A stretch of 64,000 nt of DNA, taken from contig CP136069.1 in NCBI GenBank assembly GCA_032622095.1, positions 7,210,036-7,274,035 of the forward strand, in the 5' to 3' direction. A program made the position numbers and the translations under genes. Below are positions 1 to 15,300 of the stretch, piece by piece. The notes under the pieces are model-generated. The model was not told the DNA's origin. It saw nothing but the letters and a program-made list of their open reading frames with translations, and did no database searches. The DNA comes from Siphonodentalium dalli (Eukaryota; Mollusca; Scaphopoda; Gadilida; Siphonodentaliidae). Numbering within the stretch: the first letter of the stretch is position 1; every line of letters begins with the position of its first letter.

Positions 1-215
1 TTGTAAAATTGTTAAAGAATACAAGAAAAATTATTAAAATTGTAAAAAATTGTTAGGCCTATGGTCGACTCGCATATATAAGAGAATGCATTGGCACAGG
101 ACTCTCAGAGCTCTTTCCATCAATGTATCACATTATTATAATCAATAAATTTGAAAAATGATCAAGGACATATGGGTTGATACAAAAATCGGACTTGGCA
201 CTGAAAGGGTTAAAT
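1..215. repeat. Fused fragments of two MITE families
   Basis: Positions 1-105 are the right end of a palindromic-module MITE, as at 43800-43960 (AT-rich spacer, then GTCGACTCGCATATATAAGA...TTGGCACAGG). Positions 106-215 are the right half of a B-family palindrome ending CACTGAAAGGGTTAA. The left parts are cut off by the window edge or lost. Confidence 0.75.
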
Positions 216-303
216 AACAAATTTAACCATATAACTTACAAAATATTCTGGACGAAGATCACTGCATTTGTTGTCTTAAATGTAAGATATTTGTTTTAAT
301 TAG

Positions 304-372
304 GAGAAAGAAAGAGGTTACTGGCACGACACAGGTATTTGAAGAGGGAACCATTGGAAAAACTCCAGACGG
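304..372 (+). CDS. ECPAS: ECM29 exon 1 of window
   Basis: The exon encodes [22 protein letters not shown], matching the family's conserved GKTPDG stretch. The acceptor follows a T-rich tract ending TTAG at 303. The donor GTAAGT begins at 373 after two bases of a glycine codon. The left edge is the least certain, because a second AG lies 3 bases further on. Confidence 0.85.
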
Positions 373-3300
373 GTAAGTACAATATTGTTATCAAAGAACT
401 CATCGCTTTCTTTTGTGATGTTCCAGTGATTAAACATTTTATATAAAGACATGAAACACTGATATAAGCCTTTTATTTAAGGAGTGGTTGTTGATTTTGT
501 TGATTTTCATGGCGTGTGGATGCAAGTTGGTTGAACATTTTTATGTGTGAAAAACTTTTCGGGTCCCACACAAAATGTCAGACCAACTTGCATTTATACT
601 CCATGGAAAACAACAAGTCAACAAGTTAAATAAAAGGCTTAATTCAGTGTTTCATGTATTTATATAAAATGTTTAAACTATCCTTATATTAACACCCAGC
701 TATCAGATTAAACCCTTCCATGACTGAACAAGCCTTGAAATTGTGTGCCTGTCATTTGCAGATTGAGGTCCCCAGAGGGTGAATTTAGTGATGCTACCCC
801 GCATAGCGGACTAGCATCACCAAATTCACCCTCTGGGGACCTCATTCTGCTTACATCTCAGCAGAATGAGGTTCCCAGAGGGTGAATTTGGTGATGTTAG
901 CCCGCTATGCGGGTAGCATCACTAAATTCACCCTCTGGAAACCTCATTCTGCAAATGACAGGCACACTATTTCAAGGCTTGTGACTGAAGCTTCATGAAA
1001 TTTTAGGAAAACCCTGTCCCAATGTATTCTCTTATATATTCGAGTCTCCTTTTGGGAGCCTCTTATATAAGAGAATACATTGGCCTAACAATATTTACCT
1101 TGACCTTGTTAGCCAGTGCATTCTCTTATGTATGCGAGGCTCCCTATGGGAGACTCGCATATATAAGAGAATGCACTGGCACAGGATTTTTAATGCTGCA
1201 CCAGCGCAGCTCCCGTCATGAAAGGGTTACAAGAGCATTTAGCTCCCATTTTCAACAATATTCAGATGGCGAGTTTCATTCATAATTTCATATAATATGG
1301 AACCAACCAACGTTCTACATTCAACTTCCACACCACGAATGAGTTTAAATATATATATACCAAATAAAGACTTACTGTCATGCCACAAATGTTTTTGCCT
1401 AAAAACAAAACCTGTTAACAGTTTGTTTTTGCATGTATTACAGTATATAGAGTACATCTTTATAAATCTAATCACCATGTTTTCAGTGGCAGTCTATATC
1501 AAAGAACAATGTGGGTGTACGTGTACATCGTGTTAATTTGATAATAAAGATACAGTAATGCCCTAAATAATTGACTCCTTAACCACAGCAGAATAATGGG
1601 TAACTTTTCAGGATTCAGTCGGAAATATGAGCTTTCCGATGAATGGCAACAAGTCATATTTCCGACTAAATCCTGAAAAATTACCCATAATTCTGCTGTG
1701 GTTAAGGAGTTTATTATTTAGAGCATTACTGTACCTTCCAACTCTATGTATTTCATATATGTGTTTTGATAACTCTTCAATACTGGAGGTAATAAAGATA
1801 TATTTGTTTTCAGCGGCAGTCTATCAACTTACAAAGAACTATGTTCCATTGCTAACGATCTCAATCAGCCTGACTTGATCTACAAGTTCATGCATCTAGC
1901 CAATCACAACGCCGTCTGGAACTCTAAGAGGGTAAGTTCATGCATCTAGCCAATCACAACGCCGTCTGAAACTCTAAGAGGGTAAGTTCATGCATCTAGC
2001 CAATCACAATGCCGTATGGAACTCTAAGAGGGTAAGTTCATGCATCTAGCCAATCACAACGCCGTCTGGAACTCTAAGAGGGTAAGAATGAGCCTTTAAT
2101 TACTTTATGGTCCTTTTTATACGCCCGTTTGAAAAAAAACGGCCATATTATGTTATTGGTCCGTCCGTCCATCATACCGTTCATCCATAAGCCTGTCCAT
2201 TAGCAGTTTTGGTTTCCAGATGATAACTTTATTTGGGTTATTTTATCGGATCAAAATTTGGTATGTGAGTTTTCCAGACAAAATTACAGGACATGTTTGA
2301 ATTTGTGTTCATTCTAATTATTTTTTACTGACCTGTGGCTCTTTTCGACTTAGAATTTTCAATATTTGAGGTTCACAGCGAAAACAAATATTTTATTATA
2401 TGTTTGCATATATCGAAGTTTAGTTTTGAACAAAGTTGTACAGGGCAGCTGTATATGCCTATAGTCCATGCACGTGCAACCTCCAATCATGCAATTCGTG
2501 TCAATGGGTGTGGCTTTGTTCTCAGCTGAGGACTGTATGCATAAAACATTCTTATATGTGACCCGCCATATCAAATCCAGTCGGAAGTCGGGATTTTTTT
2601 ACCCTGTGCCAATGCATTCTCTTATATATGCGAGTCGACCATAGGTCGCCTCGCATATATAAGAGAATGCATTGGCCTAACAATTTTTGACAATTTTAAT
2701 AATAATTTTTTCTTGTATTCTTTAACAATTTTATAATTTCACCCATACAGAGCCCCAGACAAACATGAGCCGACGACACTCTTCTATATGCTTCTATATA
2801 TGTGTGGGGCTCCCTGCAGGGTAATGGATGTTTTTTATTTTATGTCCTAAAAATTGTCAGAAACATTTATTTTAATAAAATGATAAAAAAATTGTTAGGC
2901 CAATGCATTCTCTTATATATGCGAGGCGACCTTTGGTCGACTCGCATATATAAGAGAATGCATTGGCACAGGGTAAAAAAATCCCGACTTCCGACTGGAT
3001 TTGATATGGCGGGTCACATATGTCTGATTTATCAAGATTTAGCAGAATAATTCATCAGTATGAAAATATAAATCATCGCTGTATATTTCAAACCTGTGTA
3101 AGTCAGTTAATGGATGCGCAACTAGACAATCGGAAATTAAAATATGTTCTTGCCCTTGGGGCTTGACCGCATAGCGGGCTAGCATCACTACATTCACTCT
3201 CTGGACATCATTCTGCTCATGCCTCATCTTCTCTGGAAAGTTTCTTTATTATCAAATTTCTATAGAAACCTCTTCACATTCTATTTCTTTTTTAGTATAT

Positions 3301-6300
3301 TTTCTCTATATATATCCCCAAATTGGCAGAAGACACATTGCATAATCGAGGTTGGAGATGAGGCCATGCAGAATGAGGTCCCCAGAGGGTAAATTTGGTG
3401 GTTCTAGCCTGCTATGCGGGATAACATCATTATATTCACCCTCTAGGACCTCATTCTGCAAATGAGAGGCACATTAAACTCAGACTTGACCAGCATATGC
3501 AGAGACATGGCATTAGCTATTGAATTTATTTATAAACAGGGTGCTGCATTTGGTTTCTCAACGATTGCTGCCCAGGCTGGAGAACAATTGGCACCATATA
3601 TGGCAAAGATTGTGCCGAAGCTGTATAGATACCAGTTTGATCCCAGCCCAAAGATTCAACTAGCCATGAGTAGTATATGGAATGCTCTGGTTCAGGATAA
3701 TAAGAAAACAGTGAGTATTAACATAAATCCAGCCCAAAGATTCAACTAGCCATGAGCTATATATGGAATGACCTGGTTCAGGATAATAAGAAAACAGTGA
3801 GCATTAACATAAATCCAGCCCAATAAAAAACATTTGCGGGACTATAGAAATGAGATGTTTTGTTCGTTTTCTGATCATTTTGTTGTCCAGAGATGACTTG
3901 AATAGTATTCAACAGAATTTGATGAATCATGGTATTTATCGATGTCCCGATCAACCTTAGTATTTGCTGATTATCTTGTTGACTGGATGATAACTCAAGT
4001 TATCCGATAGCTATTGAATTTAGTATGTGGATTAATCACATGAAAATACAGGTCAATTTCAAATTTGGGTTCGGTCTGACCATTTCTGCTGGAGTTATGC
4101 CCCTTTTGGGCTCAACTCAACAATTTCCCTTAGCACACCCTTCACATCACCTATTATCAAAACTTGACTTATGGCGTGGAATGGTGGGCATCCAGGCGGG
4201 CTGGATTCGGCTATAAACCTACATGTATATAACTTAGCCATTTATTGATGCATGTGAGTATGTGAGTTCATTGTCATGTGTGACAGCTGCACACATAAAA
4301 TCTGACCAGAGTTATGCCGCTTGTTTCTATTCATAGAAATTTCATATCTGTTAGCGCAATTACTTGAACAAACGTCACCCAATTTCATTCATATTTGGTT
4401 TATCAATCTTTCACAACATCTTGATTGATTTCAGGTCTGTCCATTTTTTTTTACCTGAGTTACAGCCCTCAGTTTGTTTATTTTTAGCAATTTTTTAACG
4501 TTAGTGCGAAAACTTGGAAAAAATGTAAACCAATTACATTCATATTTGATATGTGGACCTTTCACAACAATATCTCGATTGAGTTCTGAAACCAGGTTTG
4601 TCCAATTGTTTTACCTTTGCCCTTAGCTTGTCTATTAGCAATTTTATGACCATTAGAGCAAACAAACGTCAACCGGTTCCATTCATATTGGGAATATGGA
4701 TATTTCACAATATCTTTATAGAGTTAAAAAAGCATGTTGTCCTATTTTTTTTTTACCTGAGTTATGGCCCTTAGTTCTGATGCATGTGAGTATGTGAGTT
4801 CATTGTCATGTGTGACAGCTGCACACATAAAATCAGGCCCACCCAATCTTTCTGACCAGAGTTATGCCGCTTGTTTCTATTCATAGAAATTTCATATCTG
4901 TGTTTTTTTTTTACCTGAGTTATGGCCCTTAGTTCTGATGCATGTGAGTATGTGAGTTCATTGTCATTTTTAGTGATTCTCTGTCGAACAAAATCACGGT
5001 TATGGTTAAAAAACTCGACAAGAGCCATCTTTGATATGCAACCTTTATTATTTGGGGGGACATGTGGCCTTTTATTAATTTAGAAAATTATTTATTTGTC
5101 TCAAATCTCAACTTAAATATGACACGGAAGGGAATTTTGATTCAAATAATATTTAAATTATATATAAACCACTGGATCCTTATATCTCAGCCGAGTATTA
5201 TGATGAGATAATGAAATAAACACTGCATGAGCACATAATATACCTTTATTAAATTTATGTTTGTTTGCTCATCAGGTCGACTCCTATGTGAAGGACATTC
5301 TGAGTGATTTGCTCCGTAATCTTACAAGCGCTCAGTGGAGAACGAGAGAATCAAGGTGAGTGATCTGCTCCGGAATCTTACAAGCGCTCAGTGGAGAACG
5401 AGAGAATCCAGGTATAATTTGATGATAATTATACATTAATGCCCTAAATAAACCGATGAATGGCAACAAGCCATATTTCCGACTAAATCCTGAAAAATTA
5501 CCATAATTCTGCTGTGGTTAAGGAGTCGATTATTTAGGGCATTACTGTAGTTAATGAAATGTGCATACTAATGAAGTAGTGGAAAGAGTGCCGTTTTATA
5601 AGAAGGGGAACTTGGAGATTTGATACCTGGATATTGATTTTAAACCCGAGGCGGAGCCGAGAATCAAGATAGACACTCAGGCAGGCCTTGAAATAGTGTC
5701 TTGACATTTACAGAATGAGGTCTCAAGAGGGTGAATTTACTGATGCTTCACACGGTGTGCTGGCATAACCAAATTCACCCTCTAGCAACCTCATTCTGCT
5801 GAGACCTCAATTTTGTTTACCCTGTGCCAATGCATTCTCTTATATATGCGAGTCGATCATAGGTCGCCTCGCATATATAAGAGAATGCATTGGCCTAACA
5901 ATTTTTTACAATTTTAATAATTTTTTCTTGTATTCTTTAACAATTTTATAATTTCACCCATACAGAGCCCCAGACAAACATGAGCAGACGACACTCTTCT
6001 ATATGCTTCTATATATGTGTGGGGCTCCCTGCAGGGTAATGGATATTTTTTATTTTATGTCCTAAAAATTGTAAGAAACATTTATTTAAAAAACATGATA
6101 AAAAATTGTTAGGCCAATGCATTCTCTTATATATTCGAGGCGACCTATGGTCGACTCGCATATATAAGAGAATGCATTGGCACAGGGTAAAAAAAATTCA
6201 CTAGTGTCATTAATTCACCCTCTGGGAACCTCATTCTATTTAGGCCTCAACTGCTATGGGAGACCTAGGATCAGATTGAAGTTCCCCAGTTGAAGTTAGT

Positions 6301-9300
6301 GATGTTCACCCATTAGTCACTTCGATTATGCATTTTATCTTTTGCAAATTAGGGGATATAGAAACTGAACAGAAGGAAAAATTTAACTGAAAATAGTGTT
6401 GAAACGATTAGTCGACTATCTAACATCAACGCCGATAAGCTCCCACTGTCAACTCTGTATTTTGCCGTCATATATAATTTTTTTTTTATATGATTCTTAC
6501 ATTATTTCTCACAAGCCTTGAACAAGTGTATCGAATATTTGCAGAATGAGGTCCTCAGAGGGTGAATTTAGTGATGCTATCTCACACAGTGGAGCTAGCG
6601 TCAGCAAATTCACCCTCAGAGGACCTCATTCTCCTTAGCCCTCATCTGCTTAGTTACTTTTTCCCCGTCTGTTCAATTTCTATATCCCCTAATTTGCAGA
6701 ATACAAAATACATGAACAAGGTGTCTTATGAGTTAACAACACCAATTTCAACTACTTCTATCTGATCCTAGGTCTCCCATAGCAATTGAGGCCTCAGCAG
6801 AATGAGGTCCCCAGAGGGTGAATGTGGTGATGCTAGCTGCTGTGTGGGGTGCAAATGTCAGACACACTATATCCAGACTTGTTTGTACATGTAATAAACA
6901 TGATAGCCTGCAAATAGCGTGTCATTTGCAGAATGAGGTCCCCAGAGGGTGAATTTAGTGATCATATCCAACACTGTGGACTAGTATCACCAAATTCACC
7001 CTCTGGAAACCTCATTCTGCTTAGGCCTCATCTTCTGGGAAGTATCTATAGTATCATATAAACTTTGTTTTTAGTTACATTTCCCTTCTAGGAAGTTTCT
7101 ATATCCCCTAATTTGCAGAAGATAAAAAAAATTAATAATTGAGGTGCCCAATGGGTGAACATCACCAACTTCAACTGGGGAACTTCAATCTGATTCTAGG
7201 TCTGCCATATTAGTTTGTGGGATAGTGTCACTAAATTCACCCCCTGGGGACCTCATTCAGCAAATGACAGACACGCTATTTGCAGGCTTGTAAACATGAT
7301 TGCTGTACATTTATTTATCTCTTTGTAGTTGTTTGGCTGTTAACGATTTACTTAGAGGAAGGCAGTTGGATGACATTGTCGACAGTCTGCCAGAATTGTG
7401 GGAATCTTGCCTCAGAGTCAGAGATGATATCAAGGTGAGTTGAGTGAGAATTGTGGGAATCTTGCCTCAGAGTCAGAGATGATATCAAGGTGGATTGAGT
7501 GCTCACTCATTTTCATATTCTTTATGTTAGTAAATGAAACCATGTTAATGTCACCCGAAAATTTTAGATAACTATTGTAATCAGCCGCTCCTTGTCCGGA
7601 CACAGTTCACTGATGACTGATGCAATGACGGTCTATTGCGTTGCACATTTCCCTGAATACGCACCAATTTATTTGGGAAATAATACTGTAAACATCTTGA
7701 TATTTATCCAACACACTGAATGTAATTATATAATTAGACATGTGGTGGATAATGATTAGAAACATGATCATTTATACAGGTTTTAAATTTAATATCAGCA
7801 TTCAAGATTATTTTGTTTAGTCCCGTGATCACCAATAAACCGGTGCCGAGCGGGTGTCACTATAAAATGTTAATGTTCCGACGAAATACGCCCTATAGTA
7901 TAGGCTACGTTGTAGAATATGTTCTTAATGTCGGTATCATTTATATACGGTAGCACCAATGACGTCACCTTAAGCGACCCTTCACCCAGCGTCGCATCAT
8001 AACCTGACGGTGCAAGATCAATTGAAATATACACAGTGTATATAAAAGCGGTCTCGGACAAACGACAAAGCTGCGTCAATCATTGCCATCATGTCTTTGA
8101 CCTCAAACGACGAGTGAGACATTGTGTTGTCAATTTCATTCGTTCAATTAATAGTCAGGGTCACCGGTCCGTGTGTGTCTATACTAGTAACACTGTCAAT
8201 TCCGGGTGCCACCAAACGTTATACTTACCATAACTTACACGCAGTTAACACCGTTTATGCCGGAATTGATCTTTAAAACGTTATATGAAACTAAGACACT
8301 ATATTCCGACTAGTCGACAGCAAAATTCAGAGTCGACGTTCTGACATTTCAGCGTCGTCTACGACTAGTCGATTAATCGTTTCAACCCTAAAACAATAGT
8401 ATGATACACGTCATAGACAAGGGTATCATGGTATCTCAGACCTTATTTGGACGCATGGTACACCATACGTTGGAATAACAACTCGTGTCGAGAAATACAG
8501 AGACACTTCCGCTTCGACCACCGAACAACCCACCTCTGTTCATCGACCTACTGTGCTTACCGGCAGAGAGTTATATAAAATATAAATATTAAAGTTATCA
8601 AATCTTCTGGACTCCTGATTTTGTTCCCGTTACACAGCCAATCTACCATTCTCCACTAGCTACGGGACAATGCCACAGCACACACACATAGCTTACCAAT
8701 GACAGATATCTCCTGTATTATTAGTATTATATGATGCTTCAAACGGGCGCTATTTTTAGTTATGTGACAAATATGCGACTATAGACATGCTACCACTCAC
8801 CTGATTGGCCACATCGCTTTGTTGATGCTATGTTGTGATTGGTTGAGACTGACGTAATGCTTGTTTGTGGTAATAGGGACCCCCCCCCCCCCCCTGACGT
8901 AATGCTTGTTTGTGGTAATAGGAATCTCCCCAAATACTCCTGACTCTGTACAGCATGATAGCTTTGAGCCTGTGTGTTTTAACCCTTTCAGTGCCAAGTC
9001 AGATTTTTGTATCAACCCATATTTCCTTGATCATTTTTAAAATTTATTGATTATAATAATGTGATACATTGATGGAAAGAGCTCTTAGCAATCAATAAAT
9101 TTTAAAAATGATCAAGGAAATATGGGTTGATACAAAAATCGGTCTTGGCACTGAAAGGGTTAACCAGAACTGGTCCGTACGTTAACTTGAGCAATATTAA
9201 AAAGAGTTTCTTGATATTTGGTTATGTGGTTCACTTATGAGAAGACGCATTCCAAATTCGAATTTGGTCACCACCCAATGAATTTTGATGGAATTATGCC

Positions 9301-12300
9301 CCTTTTTATATGATAATTACTGAGAATTATATAATTTTTAGTTCACTCACTGACTAAAATAAAAAAAAATCATGTGAGTGTTTCGGGAAACATTGACTTT
9401 GTGTAGCCTTAGTGTCTTTAGTGTCATATGAACTTGGTTTTGGATATGCATATTGATTTTATTCCATGCCCATTGACGTAAGGCACATGTATTCAACTGA
9501 ATCCCAGGAATTGAATACAGAGTTTTGTATACCTATAGTGGAATACGTGCCGGAACTATTCTTGTTAACGTTTTCGCCAAGAAAGCTGAAGTATAATTAT
9601 GACAACGATCCGTTTTGGGTGATGCCCCGATCATTACTGGGTATTCATCAGACTTAAATCACAATGAAGGTAGCTATATATTATAAACGAAGATGACAGT
9701 AATTGATTGAACATATCTAACAATGGTGTAGAATAAATACAGAACACAATTTGCATCACAATTCAAATCTTTTATCAAACTCATTACACATAGTTATATT
9801 TCACTTGAGCTGCACTCTTGCGAAATATAGCCTTGCGCAATCCGCAACTCATTTTGTAAAAGATTAGTGATTAAGATATGTGTTGTGTTCTGTCTACATG
9901 CAGATTTTGGTACTGAAGGGCCGTGTAAGATGACTCTTCATTTAGATAATATTTTTTCTTCCAGGAATCTGTGAGAAATGCAGCCGACTTAGCATGTAAA
10001 ACACTTAGTAGGGTAAGTTTATATTTATTGTGAATTGTAGCATGTTATAGAAAAGGGGTCTACAATCTTTATGGTCATAACTTCATCAACTCAATTGAGG
10101 CGTCGGTTATTTATTATAACTTAAAGGCCCACTTATATTAATTTTCGAGTCACCGATTATTATTTTGTATTGTGCCATGAAATATGATTAAAATACTATA
10201 AATTCATCACCATTTGGAACATCTGTGTCTCCGAAGATGCCCATAGAGAAATACAAAACAGTTGTAATCATAGAAAGATTCCCACCAAAAATGCACCAGA
10301 ATTCAAACTAAAAAGGTATTTTCAATGGAAGGGAATAACTCTTATCTTTAAGATATAAAGATATTCCCCCCTCCATTGAAATTTATACATTTTCCACTAT
10401 GATCCAGATAATACTTATAAAGCACAAAGACAGGTCGGTAACTCAAAAAAACAACATGTTCACACTGGATAAGTTGATAATACAGACGATCCCACTTATT
10501 AACATAACGGATAAAAACATATCCTGTTTATAACCATATTATGTTCCTGCACCAAACCATTTACACTGTATTATATGTTAATTTCTACCCTCTAATAACA
10601 TAAGATTTTGATAGACCACTGGTTATAAACATAGAAATATGCAATAACATGTTAGCCACGCGGGTGAAACTATGCCCACATGCCAGTTAATCGAGAGGCC
10701 CTTATAGTTAATTATGTAATTCAATCAATGCAAAGATGGCAAACAAAGAGAAACAAGCTGTGAACGACCACATGGGCGCTTAAGATACTGATAGGCTTGT
10801 CAGCTAATTGATTTTTATCACTTACAATCCGGCATGTGCGCTCTTTTTAATCCATTTACAATGGGACTTTAATGTACTTTGACAGGGCTTCGAATTCCGT
10901 GTCCGAAACGTTCCAATGTCGCGACATTGCATCACCGCGATCACGCTTAAAATAAGAACCTAATTTGTATGAATAGGAAACGGATGAGTATGTTTACTTA
11001 AACCCGGTGACATAGTCCCACGCTGTATGATTCATATCATATTAAACTCAAGCCATACTTTCTCTCATCATAACCATCCCATATGTCTAAACGTAAACGT
11101 AACGATTTGTCACTCGGAGTTAAATACGAAGTTGTTAAATTGCTTGAGCAAAAGCTTTACACACAGACTGAGTTAGCGACGAAATTTGCGTGTTCACAAA
11201 TGCAGATTTCGTACAACAAACGCGACATGTTCACAAACGCAGATCTCGTCGCAACAAACGCGACGAGATAAAAAAAAATGTAATAAACAACGGTTTTATT
11301 GTTCATGTTTTACTGTCTGTTTGACTCATAATAAAAATGAAAGTAAAGCTTGTATTATTTTGTGGAATTCCCAGCGGGAAATCCCCTATTCACTCCAATG
11401 TCTACAGATAGAGTTACTCCTCCTGACTTGTAACCGGATGTCGAAAATGGAAGCCGACTCGCAGCGCTTAAATTCACTTGTTTCTGGTTCTTTTTCATGC
11501 ATAATACATGCATCAAGATTGATTCTACAATCATTCATCAAAGTTAAGTTGTGTCAAGTTAATTTTGGTGACATAAAAAGAATAATAATAGAAAAATTAA
11601 TAAAACAACCGCCATATTCAATGACTGATGATGGCGACGGAAAACGTGGTCAAATGTCCATACCAAGTACACACAAAATGGGCCAAATATCGGAATCCCG
11701 CACACAAACATACACGCTTATTAACATAAATTCCTCTTGCACCGAGGCTATGTGATAAAGCGGGATTAACTGTACAATGTTTTGGAGCTTTCTCTTTCAA
11801 ATGGGCTATAATTTGCATATATTTTACATATGTAATCTGGGGGTTCGAATATTAATTGGGCCTTTAATCCCAAGATTACCAAAAATTGTCTGTTCTCCTC
11901 AATACTTAACCCTTTCATGACAGAAGCTGTGCTGGTGCAGCATTAAAGATCCTATGCCAGTGCATTCTCTTATATATGCAAGTCTCTTGTAGGGAGCCTT
12001 GCATGTATAAGAGAATGCACTGGCTCGCACAGTCAAGGTGAATATTGTTAGGCCAATGCATTCTCTTTTATATGCAAGGCTTCCTATGAGAGACTCGCAT
12101 ATATTAGAGAATACATTGTCACAGGGTTTTCGCAAAATTTCAGAAAGCTCCAGTCATGGAAGGGTTAAATACCTCAATTAGATATTTTGTTCATGCGAAC
12201 ACAAGTGTACCTGACTAGAGGAATGCCCTTATACCAGAGAGAAACTTGTCATTTGACACTTTTTACATGCCCTTTTGAAAAAAAGGTTGCATTATGTAAT

Positions 12301-15300
12301 CAGTTTATCGGGCCGAGCCATCCGTCCCTCTGTTTGTTAACATTTTTGGTATCCAATCAATAACTCCAGTTTGGATTATTTGATCTAAACCAAAGTTGGT
12401 ATGTATTTCCCAGCTAAAAATACAGGCCAAGTTAGAATATGGGTTCTGTCCCAATTATTATACCCCCTTTTTAAAAAAAAAGGGGGGTATACTGTTTTGC
12501 ACCTGTCCGTCCGTCCGTCCGTGCGTGCGTCCGTGCGTGCGTCCGTGAGTCCGTACGTCCGTCCGATGTCTGTTCGTGTCATAACTTGAACAGTAGTGCT
12601 CGGATCTCAATGAAATCAGGTATGGATGTTCACTATTATGAGGACATTTAATAGAGGGTTCCATCGTTTTGTTTGGATTTTCCATTCTAGAGTTATTCAT
12701 CTTTGTTTATCTGGAAATAGTGGCTTTTTGGTACGTCTGGTGTCTGTTCATGTCGTAACTTCAACAGTTGTGCTGGGATCTCAACCAAATTTGGTGTGGA
12801 TGTTCACAACTATGAGGACATTAAATAGAGGGTTCCATCGTTTTGTTCCGATTTTCCATTCTAGAGTTATTCATCTTTGTTTATCTTGAAATGTTGGAGT
12901 TTTGGTCCATCTGGTGTCTGTTCATGTCATAACCTGAACAGTAGTGCTCGGATCTCAATGAAATTTTGTATGGATGTTCACTACTATGAGGGCATTCAAT
13001 AGAGGGTTCCATCGTTTTGTTCGGATTTTCCATTCTAGAGTTATACATCTTTGTTCATCTGGAAATGTTGGCTTTTTGGTTCGTCTGGTGTCTGTTCATA
13101 TTGTAACTTCGACAGTTGTACTGGGATCTCAATGGGATTTGGTATGGATGTTCACTACTATGAGGACATTAAAAAGAGGGTTCCATCGTTTTGTTCCGCT
13201 TTTCCATTCTAGAGTTACTCATCTTTGTTCATCTGGAAATAAATGTTGGCTTTTTGGTCCGTCTGGTGTCTTCATGTCGTAACTTCAACAGTTGTGCTGG
13301 GATCTCAATGGAATTTGGTATAGATGTTCACTGCTATGAGGACATTCAATAGGGGGTTTCATTGTTCTGTTCTGCTTTTCCATTCTAGAGTAATTCATCT
13401 TTGTTTATCTGGAAATGTTGGCTGTTTGATCCATCCGATGTCTGTTCAGCTCATAACTTGAACAGTAATGCTCGGATCTCAATGAAATTTTGTATGGATG
13501 TTCACCACTATGAGGACAGTTAATGGCACATTCAAATGTTTGTTTTGGTTTTTTGTTCTATAGTTATTCATCTTTGTTTATATGAAAATGCTGATTTCTG
13601 GGTCCATATGTCTGAGTATAGCCATCATAAGTTATAGATGTGCCCACACTAGGCGGTATGCCATGAGGGGGTATGCACCGGACGACAGTCCATCTCTTGT
13701 TTTTAAATGAGTTATGGTCCTTTTTTTACTTAGAATTTGACCGTTGGTTAACATTTATGGTTTTTGATCGATAACTCCAGTTTGGATTATTATACCCCCA
13801 CTTTCGAAGAAAATGTGGGGTATACTGGATTGAATGCGTCCGTCACTCTTTCTCCCTCTGTTTGTCCGTCGTACCGTCCGTCCGTCGTTCCGTCCGTCCG
13901 ACCTCATAACTCGAACAACTATGAACCGATTTCAATAATTTTGTGTATGCATTCTCCTTAGGACCGCCTCTCCCCATGATGCTAATTGTGGTTCGGTCTG
14001 ACTTTTTTTTTTAAAGTTACGCCTCATTTTCGGCTTATTTTGACTTAGAAAATTCTGTCCGACTTAATAACTTTAACAAATATGAACCGATTTCAATAAT
14101 TTTTGGTATACATGCTGCTCACAATACCCTCTCTACATGATGCAGCTAGGGATTGGCTCAGACTGTTTTTCGTAATATTACACTTCATTTTCGACTTATT
14201 TTGACTTTGAAAATTCTGTCCGACTTAATAACTTTAACAAATATGAACCAATTTGAATAAATTTTTTTCTGTACAAGCTTCTTGTGACACCATATCGATA
14301 ATATTAGTCCGAATTTTTCTTTAAAGTTAAAAATCTTTTTTGTTGGGTTTACGGATAATGCGGGTTGAATTTGCCACAGTGGGGGTATGCTAGCACTCGA
14401 GTGCACACCTCTTGTTTTATCTGAACCAAAGCTTGTCATGGGCATGTAGATGGGAACGAGTCATTTTGGGGTCATTCGGCAAAAAAAAAATGGCCGCTAG
14501 CAGCCATCTTGGATTTCAAAATTCAATCCATTAGCACGGACTACAGGCTGTACTGTTTGTCTGATCATCATGAAATTTGTCAATTATGTTAATATTGACA
14601 TGTAGATGGGAACGAGTCATTTTGGGGTCATTCGGCCAAAAAACATGGACGCCAGCAGCCATCTTGGATTTTACTCTTTGCATGACTAAATCCTTTGGCA
14701 CGGGCTACAAGTCGTAGCTTTGGTCCGATCATTATGAAATTTGTCATGGCTGTTAGCATTGACATGTAGATGGGAATTAATTATTTTGGGGTATAAAACA
14801 TGTCCGCTGGCAGTCATCTTGGATTTCACTCATTGCATGAGGAAATTCTTTGGCACACCTTACAGTCCACTTCCCTCAGCCGATCATTTCCAAACTTCAT
14901 ATTATATTTATATATATCTCTTCATGTTTATAATCTAGAATTACTTAGACATTTCAACTTTCCGCATTCCTAATCACTCTATTGACTGTAACACATGAAA
15001 TTATTCCCTTTTCAAATTTCAAGTTGAGCTACAGTGTCATTGACACTTTAATTTCGACTTAGAATTTGACCGTCTGTTAACATTTATGGTTTCCGATCGA
15101 TAACTCCAGTTTGAATTATTTGATCTGAACCAAAGTTGGTATGAGTATTTCCCAGCTAAAACTACAGGTCAGGTTTGAATATAGGTTCTGTCCAATTATT
15201 TTCAAATGAGTTACGTCATTTTGTTACTTAGAATTTGACTGCATTTTCGTATTGAAATTAGGGTATATCAGATATTCTTTGTAAGCTCAAATTATTATTT

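Noticed and set aside
12471-13282. Repeated [16 protein letters not shown]-type frames as a possible repeat protein
   Set aside because: The unit is degenerate, frames are interrupted between units, and the same DNA recurs as a non-coding fragment at 55790.
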